Positions 7,097-13,547 of a stretch of 13,726 nucleotides of DNA are shown piece after piece. The notes beneath the pieces were generated by a model. The model saw only the letters and a list, made by a program, of their open reading frames with translations. It was not told the origin of the DNA and made no database searches. Both the position numbers and the translations under genes were made by a program. The stretch covers positions 1 through 13,726 of the forward strand of contig JAKAUA010000013.1 of assembly GCA_021827875.1 (NCBI GenBank), in the 5' to 3' direction. The DNA comes from a bacterium. GTDB lineage: Bacteria > Babelota > Babeliae > Babelales > Vermiphilaceae. Within the stretch, counting starts at the first letter, position 1. Every line of letters starts with the position of its first letter.

Positions 7097-7295
7097 GCGA
7101 CCTGTCCGTCGTAGCTAGCCAAGCCTGAAGGCCTGGATTAGCGAAGTCGGAAGGCGGGCGCTAGCCTGACGTAGCTTGCCCGTCGTCGCTCTTCGAGCTT
7201 TTTCGGGCTCTTGTTGAGGAGCCTGACGAAGCTGCAAGCAAAGACGCGGCTAAGCAGCGCGGAGCGCCGCATGGATAAGCGTAGACAGGGGGAAA
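7097..7295. repeat. GC-rich structured intergenic island with short repeats
   Basis: This gap between convergent genes is visibly richer in G and C than its surroundings and has no credible coding frame. It holds several imperfect hairpins: one around 7115-7140 (CTAGCCAAGCC against GGCCTGGATTAG) and one at 7155-7182 (CGGGCGCTA against TAGC-TT-GCCCG). Related short units also recur: CGTCGTAGCTAGCC at 7107, GCCTGACGTAGCTTGC at 7164 and GCCTGACGAAGCTGC at 7221. This is the look of a decayed or composite dispersed intergenic repeat. A structured RNA is possible, but no known class is recognised. Confidence 0.5.
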
Positions 7296-7343
7296 GAGGC
7301 GACGATCACATAAGCGATTATCGCCTCTGGGTGGTTAATTTTT
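7296..7343. terminator. Hairpin terminator between convergent genes
   Basis: Arms GAGGCGACGATC (7296-7307) and GATTATCGCCTC (7316-7327) pair as 7 bp, one mismatch and 4 more pairs (one G-U) around an 8-base loop. They are followed on the plus strand by TGGGTGGTTAATTTTT. It lies just beyond the stop of the thioredoxin pair on the other strand, so it may end transcription in both directions, with the better T-run on the plus side. Confidence 0.55.
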
Positions 7344-7355
7344 GAAATAAATAAT

Positions 7356-7736
7356 TTATCGTATATTTTTTATATGTTCTTCGATGTCTGACTTGAGCTT
7401 ATTAAGTCCTGAGAACCCTGAATGTGTTTTTCCTTGTAAGCTTCCATTTTTAAAATAGGCAAAGGTAGGTAAGCCTTGTACGCCATATTTGTCTGCTAGG
7501 TGTTCAAAATCATCGGTATTGACTGCCAAAAAGTGTACCTGAGGAAGTTGTTGCGATATTTCTTCAAAAGGCTTTGTAGCCGCTTGGCAGTGAGGGCACG
7601 ATGGTCGGTAAAACTTTACTACAGAAACGCCTTGTGCAATGGCGGTGCGAAATTGAGATTCGGAATTAACTTCTTCCACGCGTGCTGAAACGGATACGAA
7701 TGTGATCAGTGTTAAAGCTACGATATAGTTTTTCAT
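7356..7736 (-). CDS. Exported thioredoxin-fold protein with CPHC site
   Basis: This is predicted to be a periplasmic thiol-disulfide oxidoreductase of 126 residues. Residues 1-18 are a signal peptide ending VSVSA. The rest is one thioredoxin domain: strand VSVVKFY (37-43), redox site CPHC at 47-50, the acidic NTDDFEHLADKYGV segment, the cis-proline at 90 (GLPTF), and a final strand and helix. CPHC is the active-site sequence of the oxidase DsbA, but the domain is too short for the DsbA helical insert, so the overall fold is thioredoxin-like. It is the second gene of a tandem pair, 28 bases after a clear paralogue (7765-8139) with an almost identical leader (AAGGGGAAAAATC). Possible clients include the cysteine-rich outer-membrane protein encoded at 207-1877 (inference). 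No DsbB or DsbD partner is seen here. Confidence 0.88.
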   Translation of the reverse strand: MKNYIVALTLITFVSVSARVEEVNSESQFRTAIAQGVSVVKFYRPSCPHCQAATKPFEEISQQLPQVHFLAVNTDDFEHLADKYGVQGLPTFAYFKNGSLQGKTHSGFSGLNKLKSDIEEHIKNIR

Positions 7737-7764
7737 GATTTTTCCCCTTATTTCAAATGATTTT

Positions 7765-8139
7765 TTATTTTATGCTTGCAAGATTAGCTTCTATCTTGCT
7801 TTTTAATCCATCAGTCATACCGCTATGCTTTTTGCCCAAATCTCTGCCATCTTTAAAATAAACAAAGGTTGGAAATCCCGGTACGCCATATTTTTCTTTT
7901 AATTGCTGATAATCATTGGCATCAACTGATATAAAATGAATGTTTGAATGTTCTTTGGAAAGTTGTTCAAAGGTATGAAGCGCGCCTTTGCAACTTGGGC
8001 ATCCCGGGGCATAGAATTTTACCACAGAAACACCATGTGCAATGGCATCATAAAACTCTTTTTCAGAGTTAATTTCTTGTACTTTGGCCGCGATAGGTGC
8101 GAATGCCAAGAGCGCGAACATTATCATATACTTTTTCAT
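7765..8139 (-). CDS. Exported thioredoxin-fold protein with CPSC site
   Basis: This is a 124-residue paralogue of the gene just downstream, again with a signal peptide (1-18, ending APIAA) and a single thioredoxin domain. The redox site is CPSC at 47-50 and the cis-proline is at 90 (GFPTF). The two proteins align without gaps for most of their length and share KFY-x-P-x-CP, the YGV-x-G segment and the HSG turn before the last helix. The start is taken at 8139, because AAGGGG lies just upstream and the signal peptide begins there. An in-frame upstream ATG at 8208 would add 23 residues that break the signal. The different dipeptides between the cysteines (PS against PH) predict different redox potentials, so the pair may have divided oxidising and reducing roles (inference). 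Confidence 0.88.
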   Translation of the reverse strand: MKKYMIMFALLAFAPIAAKVQEINSEKEFYDAIAHGVSVVKFYAPGCPSCKGALHTFEQLSKEHSNIHFISVDANDYQQLKEKYGVPGFPTFVYFKDGRDLGKKHSGMTDGLKSKIEANLASIK

Positions 8140-8173
8140 GAAAAATCCCCTTTTTTCTTGTAAACTATTTATA

Positions 8174-8201
8174 GTATTAAAGTAACTCATTGTAATAACA
8201 A
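8174..8201 (-). promoter_or_regulatory. Candidate promoter of the thioredoxin pair
   Basis: On the minus strand TTGTTA (8196-8201), a 16-base spacer and TAATAC (8174-8179) lie about 40 bases upstream of the start at 8139. This is reasonable but not strong, because the region is very AT-rich and alternatives exist. Confidence 0.3.
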
Positions 8202-8278
8202 TTATCAATGATTTATTTCAAATTGAAACAATGAAATAAGATGAAGCCTATATTTTTAATTAAAGTAAGGAGGTTTTT

Positions 8279-9406
8279 ATGGCATTTAAACATTATTATA
8301 TGATTGTTCTGCTTGCCTTTTTCTTATCTTTAGCCAAAGCTGGTGATCTACCAAAAAACATGTGTGATAAGCCGGTATCTTTGTCAGAAAAAATCATTGA
8401 AGCTCTTATCTATCCCCTAGTAAAATTAAAACAGATTCAGCATTATTTTAAACTGAAGGCTATTGCCAATTATGCGCCGCCTCGCCTGGCAAAAAAATTA
8501 AAAAAAGTGATGGAACTTAATTATGATGAGGAATATCGTAAAAAATATGCAGCTGAACGCCTCCTGGTCAGAGAGCGAGTTGCTCAAAGAATGGCAGAAC
8601 AAATAGATAGAGCTGAGCAAGAGTTAAATGCACAAGCGCAATTAGGCGCAGCGAGCCAAGAGCATTATTTAAAAGTGCGCAAAATTGTCGGAACTAGAAT
8701 AGCATCGGAATCTTATCAGGGTATTTTGTTTACTGATAAAGATGATGCATTGTTCAAGCCAGAAGAGGAATCTCTTACTCGAGTGCAGGCACGGATCGTA
8801 ACTGCGCTTAAAAAATGTATGCCATTATTTGATATAGAATGGATGGTTGTTGATACTGCTCCCTATGATAAACATTCTTTAGCAATGTCGTGCTATACGG
8901 AAGAGCTACCTTCATTGTTATATAACGAAAAAAAAATTGCGAGCTATTATTCAGATGATGAACTTGATGCCAGTATGGCACATGAATGTGCACATGCTAA
9001 ATTCAGGCATTATTTGAGAAATCATTGCGATATACCTGAATATAATAACTGTCCGAAAGAATATCATACTTTTAGGTACCACAAAGAAAAGCAGGCGAAT
9101 ACTTATGCGGCATTAACATTTCCGGAAAAAGAAGAAGCTTATAATTGGCGAATGCTAGGCATAGCCCTAAAGATAGGGCCTAAGGCTAATTATTTCGAAG
9201 ACAATGATCCGATAAAAGGGAAGGCAAGTGATGATGAACACCCATCATGGCTACATGCCTATATTCATGCATTCAAAATAAGAAATCTATTTGAAGCAGA
9301 AGAGCGCTGGTTTGGAACAGAAGAAGCGAATGAGCGCTATGGCACTGTCTATTATGAGCGCGCATGGCAAAAGTGGGCTGGAGCACCAATTACGGAAACT
9401 GCTTAA
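8279..9406 (+). CDS. Exported M48-like zinc metallopeptidase
   Basis: This 375-residue protein is predicted to be a zinc-dependent endopeptidase acting outside the cytoplasm. Residues 1-21 are a signal peptide ending SLAKA. The gluzincin signature HExxH is HECAH at 235-239, with His235 and His239 as metal ligands and Glu236 as the catalytic base. The likely third ligand is Glu270 in the EKQAN segment, where M48 peptidases usually have ExxAD, so the Asp is Asn here. A later DEHPS (319-323) matches the HPS element downstream of the M48 active site. The N-terminal half (60-130) is charged and helical. The gene has a consensus AAGGAGG site 5 bases from ATG, so strong translation is expected. Its 3' end overlaps the convergent transaldolase gene by 17 bases. 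Substrates could be envelope or host proteins (inference). Confidence 0.78.
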   Translation: MAFKHYYMIVLLAFFLSLAKAGDLPKNMCDKPVSLSEKIIEALIYPLVKLKQIQHYFKLKAIANYAPPRLAKKLKKVMELNYDEEYRKKYAAERLLVRERVAQRMAEQIDRAEQELNAQAQLGAASQEHYLKVRKIVGTRIASESYQGILFTDKDDALFKPEEESLTRVQARIVTALKKCMPLFDIEWMVVDTAPYDKHSLAMSCYTEELPSLLYNEKKIASYYSDDELDASMAHECAHAKFRHYLRNHCDIPEYNNCPKEYHTFRYHKEKQANTYAALTFPEKEEAYNWRMLGIALKIGPKANYFEDNDPIKGKASDDEHPSWLHAYIHAFKIRNLFEAEERWFGTEEANERYGTVYYERAWQKWAGAPITETA

Positions 9407-10049
9407 CGCCTGTTTTTGCCCAATCATGCAAGAATTTTTCTACGCCTTGATTAGTTAGTAGATGATTCAATGTTTTTTCAAGAACTTCCGGCGCTATGGT
9501 CGCAATATCGGCACCTGAAGCAATCGCAGCATGCAAATGAAGAGCAGAGCGTAAAGAGGCAGCCAAAATCTGAGTTTTATAACCATACTCGTCTACCATT
9601 GCTCTAATTTCATATAAAATATCGGCACCTTGTACATCAATATCATCCCAACGACCAATAAATGGAGAGATATAACGCACACCGAGTTTGCACATCATTG
9701 TCGCTTGAATAAGAGTGAACACGAGTGTCACATTTATGGCAATTTTTTCTTCCACTAATTTTTTTATAACGGCATAATAGCGCAATTGGCAGGGAATTTT
9801 TACCGTAATGTTTTTTGCCAATCCAGCAATCTCTTTTGCTTGCGCATATACTTTGTCCGGCTCTTGCTCCGTCACTTCAACACTAATGTCACCTTGTGGA
9901 AACGCAGAGCAGATCTCCAGAATCTGTTTTTTGGGCTCACTACCTTCTTTACTTAATGTAGTTGGATTAGTGGTTACACCATCGATTATGCCGGTTGGTA
10001 GCCATTTTACGATGTCATTTTTATTTGATGTATCAAGAAAAATTTTCAT
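9390..10049 (-). CDS. tal: Transaldolase (small TalC/MipB-type)
   Basis: This cytoplasmic class I aldolase of 219 residues moves a dihydroxyacetone unit between sugar phosphates in the non-oxidative pentose phosphate pathway. The family residues are all visible: Asp6 (FLDTSN), Asn28 (TTNPT), the Schiff-base Lys84 (VKIP) and the late LAASLRS segment. Related short proteins include fructose-6-phosphate aldolase (FSA). Two positions tell them apart. FSA has Gln59 and Tyr131, whereas transaldolases have Glu and Phe. Here they are Glu58 (SVEVT) and Phe130 (SPFIGR), and the span INVTLVF is also of transaldolase type. Transaldolase is therefore the better call. The start is ATG after AGAGGAA. It is divergent from ftsL and its 3' end overlaps the metallopeptidase gene. 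Confidence 0.88.
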   Translation of the reverse strand: MKIFLDTSNKNDIVKWLPTGIIDGVTTNPTTLSKEGSEPKKQILEICSAFPQGDISVEVTEQEPDKVYAQAKEIAGLAKNITVKIPCQLRYYAVIKKLVEEKIAINVTLVFTLIQATMMCKLGVRYISPFIGRWDDIDVQGADILYEIRAMVDEYGYKTQILAASLRSALHLHAAIASGADIATIAPEVLEKTLNHLLTNQGVEKFLHDWAKTGVKQFP

Positions 10050-10087
10050 TGCAAATTCCTCTTTTAGAGCATCTCTTTTTCAAGATC

Positions 10088-10117
10088 TTAACAAATGAGA
10101 ATTGCAGTTGCTATAGT
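10088..10117 (+). promoter_or_regulatory. Candidate promoter of the ftsL-ftsI pair
   Basis: TTAACA (10088-10093), an 18-base spacer and TATAGT (10112-10117) lie in the divergent gap between the transaldolase gene and ftsL, about 38 bases before the ftsL start. Confidence 0.4.
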
Positions 10118-10154
10118 TTTGAAAGAAGAAAAAATAGATAAGTAAGGAACGAGT

Positions 10155-10451
10155 ATGAAACGATCATTTTTTATTTCATTATTTATAGGGGCACAGTTTG
10201 CACTGATTACCTTGCAGGTATACAAACATAGCAAACATACACAAATGCTGTATGACAAACAAAAGAATGAGGCGCATAAAATTAATCTTCTTGCAAAAAA
10301 ACAACAACTTACGCAAGAACTGTATGCATGCAAAGATCGGACAACAATAAAGCAGTATGCAGCAAAAAATTTACATATGGAGGCAGTACGGTTAAGTCAG
10401 ATAAAAAAAATCTCTAAGGTGGGTCAAACAATTGATGAACAAAGCGTCTAG
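10155..10451 (+). CDS. ftsL: FtsL-like cell-division protein
   Basis: A 98-residue bitopic membrane protein with the FtsL layout: a short cytoplasmic start (MKRS), one transmembrane helix (about 5-22), then a Lys/Gln/Leu-rich region (about 30-65) suited to a coiled coil. It closes with a KNLHMEAVRLSQIKKI segment like the A-x-x-LGM-x-x-P end of FtsL. In known divisomes FtsL pairs with FtsB and FtsQ and helps activate the FtsW-FtsI septal synthase. FtsL sequences diverge strongly, so position matters: it directly precedes and overlaps ftsI, as in the dcw cluster of many bacteria. The start is ATG after AAGGA. The usual dcw neighbours (mraW, murE) are absent from the next positions. Confidence 0.72.
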   Translation: MKRSFFISLFIGAQFALITLQVYKHSKHTQMLYDKQKNEAHKINLLAKKQQLTQELYACKDRTTIKQYAAKNLHMEAVRLSQIKKISKVGQTIDEQSV

Positions 10452-12069
10452 TTTTAGGATAGCACTCGTTTTTTTTATATTTTGTTTTTTATATTTTGCG
10501 ATCCTTCTTAATCTTTTTTTTATTCAGATTATTCACCAACAGTTTTATCTGAATATCGGCAAATCGCAATATGCGGCAACATGTGCAATAGAACAGCCGC
10601 GCGCAGTGATTCTCGACAGATCAGGACAATTTTTAACATTGAATAAAGAGAGTATTGCGGCATTCATTTTGCCGCGCCATATTGAAGATCGCCAAAAGCT
10701 CATTTCTTTTTTGCGCGACTATTTTCTTGCTGCATTAGAACGATTACATGAGCATGAGAACGCACATTTTTTGTATGTTAAGCGGCGCTTGAATCAGCAA
10801 GAGATTGATCTTATCGTTTCTAGCGGTATTGCGGATATTAAGTTTTTACGTGAGCCAAGTAGATACTATCCATTATCATGCGCAGGAGCACTCGTTGGGG
10901 TAACGGATATTGATAACAAGGGATTATTTGGTATCGAATTATTTTTTAATAAGCAACTTGCCGGCCAGCCATCAGTCGCTTTCTTAGAAAAAGATGCGCG
11001 CTCGGGCCATTTTTATTTTGAACGACAGACAAAAGATGAGGGATGCTTTGCGGAGCAAATACAATTAACAATTGATAGTGATTTACAATTTTTCGCACAG
11101 GAAGAGCTACAAGAAACGGTGCAAAAATACGACGCAAAAGAGGGAATGGTTATCATCATGGAGCCGCACACCGGTGATATTTTGGCAATGGTACAAACAC
11201 CATGCTTTGATCCTAATAATAATGCCGAATTTTCTCTTGAGTATACTAAAAATAAAGTAATAGCCGATGCGTATGAATTAGGGTCTGTATTCAAAGTTTT
11301 TGCTGCTTTGGCAGCGCTTGAAGAAGGAGTTGTTGAGGCAGATGAATTGATTGATTGTACTAATAAAGAAACCGCATATGTACAGGGCCGCAAAATAAAT
11401 ACGGTAAAAAGCTCGGTACGCGGCGTTATTCCATTTACCCAGGTGATTGCAGTGTCTAATAATATTGGTATTGCATTGGTAGCACAAAGATTGGGTCCTA
11501 TCTTGTATAACCATTATATACGTCTTGGTTTCGGTCAAAAAACGGGCGTGGCTTTACCAGGAGAAGCAAAAGGCTTTGTTAATGAACCCTCTTCTTGGTC
11601 AAAACAATCGATTTTTTCACTCTCCTATGGATATGAAATTTCTGCAACGTTGTTACAGTTGGCTCGTGCTTTTTCTATTATTGCCAATGATGGTTGTGAT
11701 GTGGTGCCTCATATTATTCTTAATGAAGCTGTTGCGCCGTGTAAGCGTCTATACAAACATGAAACTATAGAAATAATACGATCAATTTTGGAAGAAACTA
11801 CGGTACGCGGCACCGCAAAAAAGGCTGCGATTAAAGGTTATTGCATAATGAGCAAAACAGGAACGGCAAATATGTTGCGCAATGGCCAGTATGACCCGAC
11901 CAAAAATATGTATACGTGTGCCGGTATTATTGAAAAAGATTCTTATCAGCGCGTGATAGTAACCTGTGTTAAAGAAGCAGCAAAACCAAATTTATATGCA
12001 TCAACCGTGGCAGCACCTCTGTTGGAGCGCATTGCACGACGAATGCTTATTCATGATAAAATTTTGTAA
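10432..12069 (+). CDS. ftsI: Septal peptidoglycan transpeptidase, FtsI/PBP3 type
   Basis: This class B penicillin-binding protein of 545 residues cross-links peptidoglycan at the division site with FtsW. The order is: cytoplasmic start, one transmembrane anchor (about 9-31), a dimerisation domain with PRAVILDRSG (55-64) and a GxxGIE-type stretch (KGLFGIELFFN), then the transpeptidase domain. The three catalytic motifs are complete: SVFK at 285-288 with nucleophile Ser285, SNN at 342-344, and KTG at 475-477. The gene begins with TTG (10432) or the adjacent ATG (10435), inside the end of ftsL, so the overlap is 17-20 bases. An AAGGTGG motif 9 bases before the TTG suits that codon, hence this choice. 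Translational coupling with ftsL is likely. The intact active site means division peptidoglycan or a remnant is still made. Confidence 0.93.
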   Translation: MMNKASSFRIALVFFIFCFLYFAILLNLFFIQIIHQQFYLNIGKSQYAATCAIEQPRAVILDRSGQFLTLNKESIAAFILPRHIEDRQKLISFLRDYFLAALERLHEHENAHFLYVKRRLNQQEIDLIVSSGIADIKFLREPSRYYPLSCAGALVGVTDIDNKGLFGIELFFNKQLAGQPSVAFLEKDARSGHFYFERQTKDEGCFAEQIQLTIDSDLQFFAQEELQETVQKYDAKEGMVIIMEPHTGDILAMVQTPCFDPNNNAEFSLEYTKNKVIADAYELGSVFKVFAALAALEEGVVEADELIDCTNKETAYVQGRKINTVKSSVRGVIPFTQVIAVSNNIGIALVAQRLGPILYNHYIRLGFGQKTGVALPGEAKGFVNEPSSWSKQSIFSLSYGYEISATLLQLARAFSIIANDGCDVVPHIILNEAVAPCKRLYKHETIEIIRSILEETTVRGTAKKAAIKGYCIMSKTGTANMLRNGQYDPTKNMYTCAGIIEKDSYQRVIVTCVKEAAKPNLYASTVAAPLLERIARRMLIHDKIL

Positions 12070-12080
12070 ACCAAAGACAT

Positions 12081-12395
12081 CTATTTTTTTTTGATAGGAA
12101 GAATATCCATTTCAAATCCGATGGCATTTAGCACGGGTAGTAATGAAGATAGTCGCGGATTACCTTTTTTAGAAAGCATGCGATATAGATTTTGTTTGTT
12201 AAGATTTGTTTCTGTTGCTAAATCAGCAATGCTTTCACCTCTTGCATTTAATACATCGCGTAATGCCAGTAAAAAGACTCGCTCATCTTCATCAGCAAGA
12301 GCTGCTGTTAAATATGCGGCGGCTTCTTTAGGGTCTTGTAGATGTTCAAACAGGAATTCATCGAAAGATCTGTGTGTTCTTTTTTTTCTTATCAT
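12081..12395 (-). CDS. higA: HigA-like antitoxin, XRE-type DNA-binding protein
   Basis: A 104-residue cytoplasmic protein of the type annotated as the antidote of HigB/RelE-like addiction modules. The N-terminus (FDEFLFEHLQDPKEAAAYLTAAL, residues 11-33) matches the conserved start of this family. A helix-turn-helix of XRE type follows, about residues 53-95, with SIADLATETNLNKQNLYRML as the core, then GNPRLSSLLPVLNAIGFEM. It should bind and neutralise the toxin and repress its own operon. The ATG lies two bases after the toxin stop, and its AAGGAT ribosome-binding site is inside the toxin's last codons, so the two are translationally coupled. Its 3' end lies 11 bases from the convergent ftsI stop. 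Confidence 0.85.
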   Translation of the reverse strand: MIRKKRTHRSFDEFLFEHLQDPKEAAAYLTAALADEDERVFLLALRDVLNARGESIADLATETNLNKQNLYRMLSKKGNPRLSSLLPVLNAIGFEMDILPIKKK

Positions 12396-12397
12396 TT

Positions 12398-12703
12398 TTA
12401 ATCCTTATAACTAAGCCAATATTGTTCAGCCTTAGCAATATCACGTGTTTGACTTCCTTTATCGCCACCTAATAATAAAATAATTATGGAATTGCCTTTC
12501 TTGCCAAAATATATTCTATATCCTGGTCCAAAGTCTATGCGTAATTCCCATATGCCGGTAGCATTTTTTAATTGTTTGCAATCACCAAAGTTTCCTAAAG
12601 CGACTCGTCGTAGTCGAGTAAGTACGATTGATCGTGCTTTGGTATCCAAGTCTTTTAACCATAAGGTAAAAGGCTCTTTTTTTGTATGTGTTGTATAAAT
12701 AAT
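12398..12703 (-). CDS. higB: HigB/RelE-type toxin with non-standard start
   Basis: A small toxin of the RelE/ParE superfamily, phage Gp49-like/HigB branch, predicted to be an mRNA-cleaving ribosome-dependent ribonuclease. Family features are ARSIVLTRLRRVALGNFGD, then ELRIDFGPGYRIYF, then LLLGGDKGSQTRDI. The first conventional start is TTG at 12649, which gives only 83 residues and loses a conserved N-terminal part. The reading frame stays open upstream and encodes EPFTLWLKDL, the family's F-x-x-WL-x-x-LKD motif, so the real protein must start earlier. No ATG, GTG or TTG is in frame between there and the stop inside the palindrome. Candidates are ATT at 12703 (101 residues, used here), ATT at 12700 or CTG at 12715. 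Either a rare start is used to keep expression low, or the start codon has been lost. Confidence 0.8.
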   Translation of the reverse strand: MIYTTHTKKEPFTLWLKDLDTKARSIVLTRLRRVALGNFGDCKQLKNATGIWELRIDFGPGYRIYFGKKGNSIIILLLGGDKGSQTRDIAKAEQYWLSYKD

Positions 12704-12724
12704 AGTTTTTATCAGGCTCTTGTT

Positions 12725-12752
12725 AACATGGTAGCTTATAAGCTACCATGTT
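12725..12752. promoter_or_regulatory. Perfect 28-bp palindrome upstream of the toxin gene, possible operator
   Basis: Bases 12725-12752 are a perfect palindrome, centred on CTTA/TAAG, with a TTATAA core. It stands in the divergent gap between the toxin-antitoxin operon (minus) and the LOG gene (plus), about 20 bases before the earliest plausible toxin start. HigA-type antitoxins repress their operons by binding palindromes near the promoter, and the position fits. As RNA it would make a 14-bp hairpin with practically no loop, and no convergent gene end is nearby, so a terminator is less likely. Confidence 0.6.
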
Positions 12753-12869
12753 TGCAATGGTTTTATTTTTTATAATTCAAGGCCTTAATTTATAGACATG
12801 ATTAAGAGGATCGTGCCAATCTCAAAATAATATCGAATAAACAGTCATTTAATGCATGGGAGTCATATT

Positions 12870-13547
12870 ATGCAATTGTTCAGGCGTCTTTTTGCGATGG
12901 TTATTCTATTTTTGGATCTCACCAAGGTGGCATGGCAAATTATTTTTGGTGCATGGAAGATAGAAAAAGTGCGTAAACCAATAGTAACTATTTTTGGTGG
13001 TGCGCATTTAGAAGAAGGTTCTCCCTATCTTGACCTCGTACAACAGGTTACCATTCGTTTGATACAGAACAATGTGTCGGTAATTACCGGTGGTGGCAGG
13101 GGAGTAATGAAAGCGGCGAGTTGTGTTGTCCCTCCTCCGGAGACAAAGGCTACTATTATTGGCATTGGCGTGCGTAGTTTGCGAGAAGAGCGGAATGAAT
13201 GTATAAAAAATTTTTGGGTTCTTGATTATTTATTTGCCCGCAAGTGGCTCATGGTGCGCTATTCGTCGGGTTTTATAGCATTCCCCGGTGGCTTTGGGAC
13301 GCTCGATGAAATCACCGAAGTTTTTACCCTAATATTCACAAAAGAAATTCCACGCGTTCCCATTGTATTGGTTGGCGTGGAATATTGGAAAGATTTTATG
13401 ACATGGATCAAGAATGATGCAGTGCGGGCAAAGCTTATTGAGCCATCACAAATAGAGCTTTTTATTGTAACTGATGATATTGAAAAAATTCTTACTCACG
13501 TGATGAAATCTTGCTCCCAACAAGATACCCCAAAGCGGATGATATGA
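12870..13547 (+). CDS. LOG-family (lysine decarboxylase-like) nucleotide hydrolase
   Basis: A Rossmann-fold protein of the LOG family, which releases bases from nucleoside 5'-monophosphates (cytokinin activation in plants, nucleotide turnover in bacteria). Old names call it a lysine decarboxylase, which is wrong for the enzyme. Both signatures are intact: GGGRGVMKA at 74-82 and PGGFGTLDE at 139-147. Catalytic Arg124 and Glu147 are 23 residues apart, as in LOG enzymes. ATG at 12870 is chosen because GGGAG lies 7 bases upstream. An in-frame ATG at 12852 would add six residues with no such site. Unusually, the first 30 residues are hydrophobic with basic residues at the start (QLFRRLFAMVILF), which suggests membrane attachment. 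It is not linked to a pathway by neighbours. Its end overlaps the convergent symporter gene by 56 bases. Confidence 0.85.
   Translation: MQLFRRLFAMVILFLDLTKVAWQIIFGAWKIEKVRKPIVTIFGGAHLEEGSPYLDLVQQVTIRLIQNNVSVITGGGRGVMKAASCVVPPPETKATIIGIGVRSLREERNECIKNFWVLDYLFARKWLMVRYSSGFIAFPGGFGTLDEITEVFTLIFTKEIPRVPIVLVGVEYWKDFMTWIKNDAVRAKLIEPSQIELFIVTDDIEKILTHVMKSCSQQDTPKRMI

Noticed and set aside
7097..7295. tRNA or other known RNA gene in the GC-rich gap
   Set aside because: No GGTTCGA-type T-loop, no CCA-ready acceptor pairing and no cloverleaf could be drawn; the hairpins look like repeat structure.
8140..8208. Upstream ATG start for the CPSC thioredoxin
   Set aside because: It would place 23 polar residues before the signal peptide, and the ribosome-binding site and promoter fit the start at 8139.
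9390..10049. Fructose-6-phosphate aldolase instead of transaldolase
   Set aside because: The two discriminating positions are Glu58 and Phe130, as in transaldolases, not the Gln and Tyr of the aldolase.
11013..11393. Minus-strand open reading frame inside ftsI
   Set aside because: It lies antisense to the transpeptidase domain with the catalytic Ser region; Ser/Cys-rich nonsense composition marks it as a shadow.
12091..12414. Plus-strand open reading frame over the antitoxin gene
   Set aside because: It is antisense to higA, has no ribosome-binding site and encodes nothing recognisable, while the minus strand shows clear family motifs and coupling to the toxin.
12398..12715. Frameshift that joins the toxin to the ATG in the palindrome
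   Set aside because: That ATG frame ends after five codons, and the upstream toxin codons read the family motif without any frame change, so no shift is needed within the conserved part.
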